Assembly: GCA_002239045.1 (NCBI GenBank)
Contig: MPNN01000002.1
Span: 1 to 64,000 of the forward strand
Direction of reading: 5' to 3'
Length of the DNA: 64,000 nucleotides
Source of the DNA: SAR202 cluster bacterium bin127
GTDB taxonomy: Bacteria > Chloroflexota > Dehalococcoidia > Lucifugimonadales > Lucifugimonadaceae
The notes below the pieces were generated by a model, which saw nothing but the letters and a program-made list of their open reading frames with translations, did not search any database and was not told the origin of the DNA. Positions 60,289 through 64,000 of the stretch are shown here, in pieces (position 1 is the first letter of the stretch; the number at the start of each line of letters is the position of its first letter). The position numbers were made by a program, and so were the translations under genes.

Positions 60289-61455
60289 ATGAAACGCGAA
60301 AATAATGGTTCCTATGTAACCATGACCGTCGACGGTGACCGCGCTGAGGCGTTTGTGCCGAGACCTTTGCCGCCTGATCCGCCGTTGGTGTGGGACGGTG
60401 ATTTGGCTATGTTGCTGGCCGAGGCATCGTCCTCGTTGGGTCGACTTGACGGAAGCGCGCGAGTGTTGCCGAATCGCAGTCTGTTCATAGATGCGTACGT
60501 GAAGAAAGAGGCAGTGCTGTCGTCGCAGATCGAAGGCACACGTGCATCAATGTCAGATTTGTACCGTTACGCGCATGACGGTAAGGTGGGGGAAGGGTCG
60601 GACGTAGTAGAGGTTTCGAACTACGTGGATGCGATGGAACACGGACTTGATCGATTGCGAGGCGGATTTCCGGTGAGCAATCGATTGATTCGTGAGATTC
60701 ACGAGGTTCTGTTGTCTAAAGGTGTGGGGGCGGATAAGGCACCGGGTGAGTTTCGTAGATCGCAGGTCTGGATCGGAGGAACACGGCCGAGCAACGCGAC
60801 GTTCGTGCCACCGCCACACACGCACGTGGAAACTTGCATGGGAGAACTGGAGCGTTTCTTGCACGCGTCTGGTGATGGGATTCCGCCTTTGGTGCGGGCG
60901 GCGCTGGCGCACGTGCAGTTTGAGACGATCCACCCGTTTTTGGATGGCAACGGCCGGGTTGGCCGGTTGCTGATCACGTTTCTGCTGATCAACTCTGGAG
61001 TATTGCAGGAGCCGGTGTTGTATTTGAGCCTGTATTTGAAAACGCATCAGCAACGTTATTACGAACTGCTCGATGAGTGTGGCCGTCGGACTGGAGACTG
61101 GGAAGCGTGGCTTACGTTTTTTTTGTCGGGGGTTGTTGAGACGGCGAACAATTCATATCAGACGACGGAACGGTTGGGGAGGATGTTCGACGACGATCGT
61201 GCTCGGATTGGAGAAACGGGTCGACGGGCAGGTTCTTGTTTGAAGGTTTTGGACGAGTTGATGAAGCGTCCGGAGTTGTCGGTATCGGATGCGGCAGTAT
61301 CGACGGAGCTTTCGTTTCCGGCTGCTTCATCGGCTCTCAAGTTGCTGGGTGAACTGGGGATCGTGCACGAGGTAACCGGCAGGTCAGTTGGGCGGGTGTT
61401 TCGGTATTCGAGGTACTTGGAGATACTTGAAGAGGGCGCAGGTTCTATCGGATAG
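60289..61455 (+). CDS. Fic family protein (AMP-transferase type)
   Basis: 388 aa. The Fic core HPFLDGNGRVGRLL (from about residue 215) has the catalytic His. The N-terminal helix carries an inhibitory motif, SSQIEG (near 78-83), matching S-x-x-x-E-G of class II Fic proteins, so activity is probably autoinhibited. A C-terminal winged helix (LSVSDAAVSTELSFPAASSAL) may bind DNA, including its own promoter. It transfers AMP or another nucleotide to a protein hydroxyl; the target is unknown. Confidence 0.92.
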   Translation: MKRENNGSYVTMTVDGDRAEAFVPRPLPPDPPLVWDGDLAMLLAEASSSLGRLDGSARVLPNRSLFIDAYVKKEAVLSSQIEGTRASMSDLYRYAHDGKVGEGSDVVEVSNYVDAMEHGLDRLRGGFPVSNRLIREIHEVLLSKGVGADKAPGEFRRSQVWIGGTRPSNATFVPPPHTHVETCMGELERFLHASGDGIPPLVRAALAHVQFETIHPFLDGNGRVGRLLITFLLINSGVLQEPVLYLSLYLKTHQQRYYELLDECGRRTGDWEAWLTFFLSGVVETANNSYQTTERLGRMFDDDRARIGETGRRAGSCLKVLDELMKRPELSVSDAAVSTELSFPAASSALKLLGELGIVHEVTGRSVGRVFRYSRYLEILEEGAGSIG

Positions 61456-61466
61456 GCGCAATGGTC

Positions 61467-61592
61467 TCAGATTCAAAAAAGTTGAATCTTCTCGACGAGG
61501 ATTAAAAGATAGGGCCGCAAATTTGAATCGCCGGACTGCCGATTCAACAAAGTTGAATCTCCTCGGCGGGGATCAAGAGACCAGGCGCTCAG
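61467..61592. repeat. Two imperfect palindromic repeats downstream of fic
   Basis: Copy 1 has GATTCAA...TTGAATC arms around 61470-61488, copy 2 has the perfect GATTCAAC-AAA-GTTGAATC (61542-61560). Each is followed by CTYCTCGRCGRGGATYAARAGA, so the repeats align for about 45 bp and differ mainly by transitions. No T-run follows. They could be protein-binding sites or small RNA structures. Confidence 0.6.
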
Positions 61593-61981
61593 GTTTGGTT
61601 TTCGGTGTCGGGTTTGAGCGATGACTGAGTCAGGGTTCGGAGGTACGGTGTGTCGCGGATAGCAGATTGAGGTTCGGACGATCGTCCACAGGGTTTGTTG
61701 GACGGTGTGAATGGGCGTTTCCCAACTAATCTCTAACAAATCGCTTCGGCGCCAGCTACGAGTCGGATCGGAGTAGGTGGACGAACGTGTGGTTTGCGAT
61801 GATGATCGGGATTGGAGTGGTGCGGCGAGCGCCGACCTAAAAACACGTCATTTGGAGTGAACCGACCTCATATTGGCGATCATCTGAAAGAAGCGGTGCA
61901 ACGATTCCGTCGAAATGGACACGCGAATTTGCGGATTCGATGCGTTAACGGAACCTGAATGTGTATGAAAAGTTGATTCAT

Positions 61982-62011
61982 TTAACCGAGATTAAACAAA
62001 GGTGGTAGACT
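61982..62011 (+). promoter_or_regulatory. Candidate promoter of the DoxX-like gene
   Basis: TTAACC (61982-61987), 18 bp, TAGACT (62006-62011), about 47 bp before the ATG. Four of six -35 bases fit; a weak candidate. Confidence 0.4.
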
Positions 62012-62057
62012 GCGCGTACCAAACGACTCTAAAACCGTTGCTCAAGGAGGCACCGCG

Positions 62058-62546
62058 ATGGATGGAATGAAGAGTTACATGGTTCGATTGGGCTCGCTCG
62101 AGTTAATCACTGTGATCTTTTGGATGCTGTTCTGGCTTGCGAACGGATTGGCGAAGCTGATACCAGGCGTTCACATTGGCGTGAAGTTTGCGGAGAAGGG
62201 CAACCCGTTCACCGGGGCGTTGGACAAGATGGGTTGGGGCACTGGACTGGGCGATTTCGCCTATTACTTCACGGGCGTGTTCGAATTGATCGTCGGGATA
62301 ATCTTCCTGTGGGGATTGATCCAGTTCATCATGGGCAGCGGTTCGGCGGCTCGCAGACCTTGGATCCTGTTCGGGTTGTTCTTGAGCGCGGTCATCTTCA
62401 CGGTGTTTACGTTCCAGAACGTCGTCACAGCTGCTCGTCCTACACCGTTGGTTTGGCACATGGTGTACTTCGCGGCGGTCGGCGTGTCATGGGCCGTGAT
62501 CATCGGACAAGGCATGTGGGCAAGCTCGGCTGGCGACGATAGTTAG
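62058..62546 (+). CDS. DoxX-like four-helix membrane protein
   Basis: 162 aa, AAGGAGG about 10 bp before the ATG. Four membrane helices (ELITVIFWMLFWLANGLAKL, GVFELIVGIIFLWGLIQFI, WILFGLFLSAVIFTVFTF, HMVYFAAVGVSWAVIIGQ). The first helix with GLAKLIPG and the GVFELIVGI segment fit the DoxX/DoxD family, which has roles in respiratory or redox chains. Monocistronic with its own promoter region. Confidence 0.7.
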   Translation: MDGMKSYMVRLGSLELITVIFWMLFWLANGLAKLIPGVHIGVKFAEKGNPFTGALDKMGWGTGLGDFAYYFTGVFELIVGIIFLWGLIQFIMGSGSAARRPWILFGLFLSAVIFTVFTFQNVVTAARPTPLVWHMVYFAAVGVSWAVIIGQGMWASSAGDDS

Positions 62547-62618
62547 CTGCCAGCGCTCGCGTCAGACGCGCCGATTCCTCAGTTCATGGGGATCGGTCGA
62601 TCTGGCATGAGTTCTTCA

Positions 62619-62653
62619 ACAAAAAATCCCCTCTCCCTGCGCCGGGAGAGGGG
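62619..62653 (-). terminator. Rho-independent terminator of the DivIVA-like gene
   Basis: CCCCTCTCCC (62628-62637) pairs with GGGAGAGGGG (62644-62653), 6-nt loop. Read on the minus strand it is followed by ATTTTTTG, so it ends the coaD/DivIVA-like transcript. Confidence 0.9.
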
Positions 62654-62695
62654 AGGTTCGTTGCGAGGATGTCGACCGGTTGGACGACTCGCCGA

Positions 62696-63409
62696 TTAAC
62701 GCGGGTAGTTGTTGTGCGGATTGAATTTGGACGCTTGGATGGTCATGTTCTGCGCCTGCTGCTGTTTGCGGTCTTCCATGCTCTCGTTGACCATGTCGAT
62801 CCCTTGCCGGACCTGCATCAGCGTCTGCGAAAGGCGCTCTTCTAGCCTCATCAGCATGCGCCGGGAGTACTCGTCGGTCTCATTGGTCTGACGATGTGAG
62901 CGTTCGTCCGCGTTCTCGACGATTGTGTTGGCTTCGCGTTTGGCTCTGATGAGCAGCTTTTCCGCCTCTTCGCCAGCTTCGTTAATGATGCGCTTGGCTT
63001 CTTCCTTGGAGGCGTTTACGACCGACGTCTGGTCGATCGTCTCCATCGCCTTCTTGCGGGCTTGGGCGAGAATGATGTCGCGCTCCTCTTCGGCGCGCTG
63101 CCGGAGTTGCTCTGCCTCGCTCATGGCGTCGTTTCTGGCAGTTTGCATGAAATCTTCGGCGTCGCTGAGCATTTGATCGCGCTTGGTTACGATCTGGTCG
63201 GACAGCGATGTGACCTTGGGCAGTTCTCGCTTGAGTTCCTCGATGAGACCCAATGTTTCATCTGACCGAACGAGACTGCGCCCGGTGGCACGCACGCGGT
63301 TGTCCTCGACCGAATTGGATATACGAGAAAGCAATTCGTAGATGACCGGCTGAGCCGAAACGAATTCGCTGCTTTCTGAGTTAAAGCTAACGCGGGTTTC
63401 AAGGGCCAT
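62696..63409 (-). CDS. DivIVA-like coiled-coil protein
   Basis: 237 aa, no membrane segment. An N-terminal short region (residues 1-45) is followed by a long charged coiled coil (about 60-215) with heptads such as FMQTARNDAMSEAEQLRQRAEEERD and EEAKRIINEAGEEAEKLLIRAKREAN. It ends in a Gln/Asn-rich tail. AAGGAG lies 7 bp upstream of the ATG. It resembles DivIVA/YlmF-type proteins at cell poles or septa, and a DivIVA-like gene next to coaD is usual in Chloroflexota. A role in division or envelope organisation is inferred. Confidence 0.7.
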   Translation of the reverse strand: MALETRVSFNSESSEFVSAQPVIYELLSRISNSVEDNRVRATGRSLVRSDETLGLIEELKRELPKVTSLSDQIVTKRDQMLSDAEDFMQTARNDAMSEAEQLRQRAEEERDIILAQARKKAMETIDQTSVVNASKEEAKRIINEAGEEAEKLLIRAKREANTIVENADERSHRQTNETDEYSRRMLMRLEERLSQTLMQVRQGIDMVNESMEDRKQQQAQNMTIQASKFNPHNNYPR

Positions 63410-63485
63410 TTTGTTCTCCTTGTGCTTCAGTTCGGTTGTCCGACTGCACTGATTGTGGTTACTTAGAAATCGTTAGTTTCGGTAG

Positions 63486-63980
63486 CTAGTTGGGTACAGG
63501 TGCCAGTTTCGCGTTGGTTGGTGCGACAACGTTGGGCGGAACCAGGCCAGAGATTTCTCCGCCGAGTGCCGCGATCTCTTTGACGCGGGACGAGCTGACG
63601 TATTGGTTCTCGATCGATGAGAAGAGGCATACGGTTTCGATGTCGTCGTCGAGGTGACGGTTCATGAGTGCCATGGCGCCCTCATATTCAAAGTCACTTG
63701 TGATTCTAAGCCCCCGAACGATCGCCTTGGCACCGGTTTGGCGCGCAAAATCCACGGTCAGTCCACTGAATGTCATGACCTCGACGTTTGCGGATTTGTC
63801 GATGGCTTCTTGGAACATATCGACGCGTTGTTGGACAGTGAACGTGACGCTCTTTTGAGATCCTTCGTAGATTGCGACGATGAGCAGATCAAACAGCGCG
63901 GCGGCGCGGCGCACGACATCGGTGTGTCCGTTCGTAACAGGGTCAAAGGTGCCGGGGTACAAGGCTGTCACTGTGCTCAT
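63486..63980 (-). CDS. coaD: Phosphopantetheine adenylyltransferase
   Basis: 164 aa, the expected size. ALYPGTFDPVTNGHTDVVRRA holds the nucleotidyltransferase T/HxGH motif (residues 10-19). AIVRGLRITSDFEYEGAMALMNR and the C-terminal YVSSSRVKEIAALGGEISGLVP are typical. It catalyses the penultimate step of coenzyme A synthesis. Upstream of the DivIVA-like gene on the same strand. Confidence 0.96.
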   Translation of the reverse strand: MSTVTALYPGTFDPVTNGHTDVVRRAAALFDLLIVAIYEGSQKSVTFTVQQRVDMFQEAIDKSANVEVMTFSGLTVDFARQTGAKAIVRGLRITSDFEYEGAMALMNRHLDDDIETVCLFSSIENQYVSSSRVKEIAALGGEISGLVPPNVVAPTNAKLAPVPN

Positions 63981-64000
63981 GTTTGGTTATCTTCGAGATC

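Larger units (their letters stand above)
61456..62057. other. Gene-free spacer with paired repeats
   Basis: About 600 bp without a gene. It holds two imperfect copies of a structured repeat at 61467-61516 and 61543-61592, then unremarkable DNA until the candidate promoter of the DoxX-like gene at 61982-62011. Confidence 0.6.

Noticed and set aside
61467-61592. Rho-independent terminator of fic
   Set aside because: The palindromes are AT-rich with no T-run following, so they do not fit an intrinsic terminator.
1-64000. tRNA or rRNA genes
   Set aside because: Intergenic spaces were read for T-arm/anticodon patterns and none was convincing; no rRNA-like sequence.

Overview
The window is about 64 kb of moderately GC-rich bacterial chromosome. 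Intergenic spaces are short and most genes are ordinary housekeeping genes. The mix suggests a Chloroflexota bacterium, possibly Dehalococcoidia/SAR202-like: lipoproteins whose post-lipobox stalks carry VVQTVVVEKEV-type repeats, a coaD gene beside a DivIVA-like coiled-coil gene, many enolase-superfamily sugar-acid dehydratases, sulfatases, and dispersed REP-like palindromes. This assignment is an inference; no rRNA or tRNA gene is visible in the window.

Layout. 1-2957: the 5' part of a secreted cadherin-like protein on the minus strand, then about 1 kb of gene-free DNA with G-tracts, a 97-bp duplication and REP/BIME-like repeats. 2958-21278: a housekeeping block with proline synthesis (proB, proA), leuS, lexA, the Tat translocase (tatA, tatC, tatB-like), maf, an rRNA m5U methyltransferase, lipA, a secreted Ig-like protein, a PIN/RHH toxin-antitoxin pair, rsmI, metG, a polyprenyl diphosphate synthase and nth. 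21354-30801: an L-rhamnonate dehydratase-like and a mannonate dehydratase-like enzyme, an AT-rich two-gene membrane/secreted island, a sulfatase, a bacterial voltage-gated sodium channel homologue, a HEPN-like protein and a uronate dehydrogenase-like SDR.

30876-39556 is the most striking region. Four tandem cassettes encode envelope proteins in the order A-B-A'-B'. A and A' are DUF4349 plus PKD-like proteins with a C-terminal membrane anchor; B and B' are YfbK-like von Willebrand A lipoproteins. Each gene is preceded by the same bipartite element, GGAAC-N17-CGTC, which is the classical form of an ECF sigma factor promoter, and three of the four are followed by strong hairpins. The stalks (VEKEV repeats, collagen-like Gly-X-Y repeats) have been shuffled between the paralogues. 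This looks like a co-regulated envelope-stress or surface-assembly system.

39612-51336: accessory genes. These are a solitary DNA methyltransferase, a DUF5678-like plus retropepsin-like pair, sugar-acid and hydroxyacid enzymes, an OLD-like AAA/TOPRIM protein, tandem CDGSH proteins, a second toxin-antitoxin pair (PIN-like/DUF433), an alcohol dehydrogenase, and a minus-strand cluster of cupin, Vsr nuclease, RraA-like and membrane protein genes. 51447-63980: a second sulfatase, an M16 peptidase, an Lrp ligand-domain protein, two acyl-CoA dehydrogenases, a HIT protein, tandem HpcH/HpaI aldolases, an ArsM-like methyltransferase, a Fic protein, a DoxX-like membrane protein, a DivIVA-like protein and coaD.

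Metabolically, the dehydratases, aldolases, uronate dehydrogenase-like SDR and sulfatases fit catabolism of sugar acids from sulfated polysaccharides. They are scattered singly or in pairs, not in one operon.
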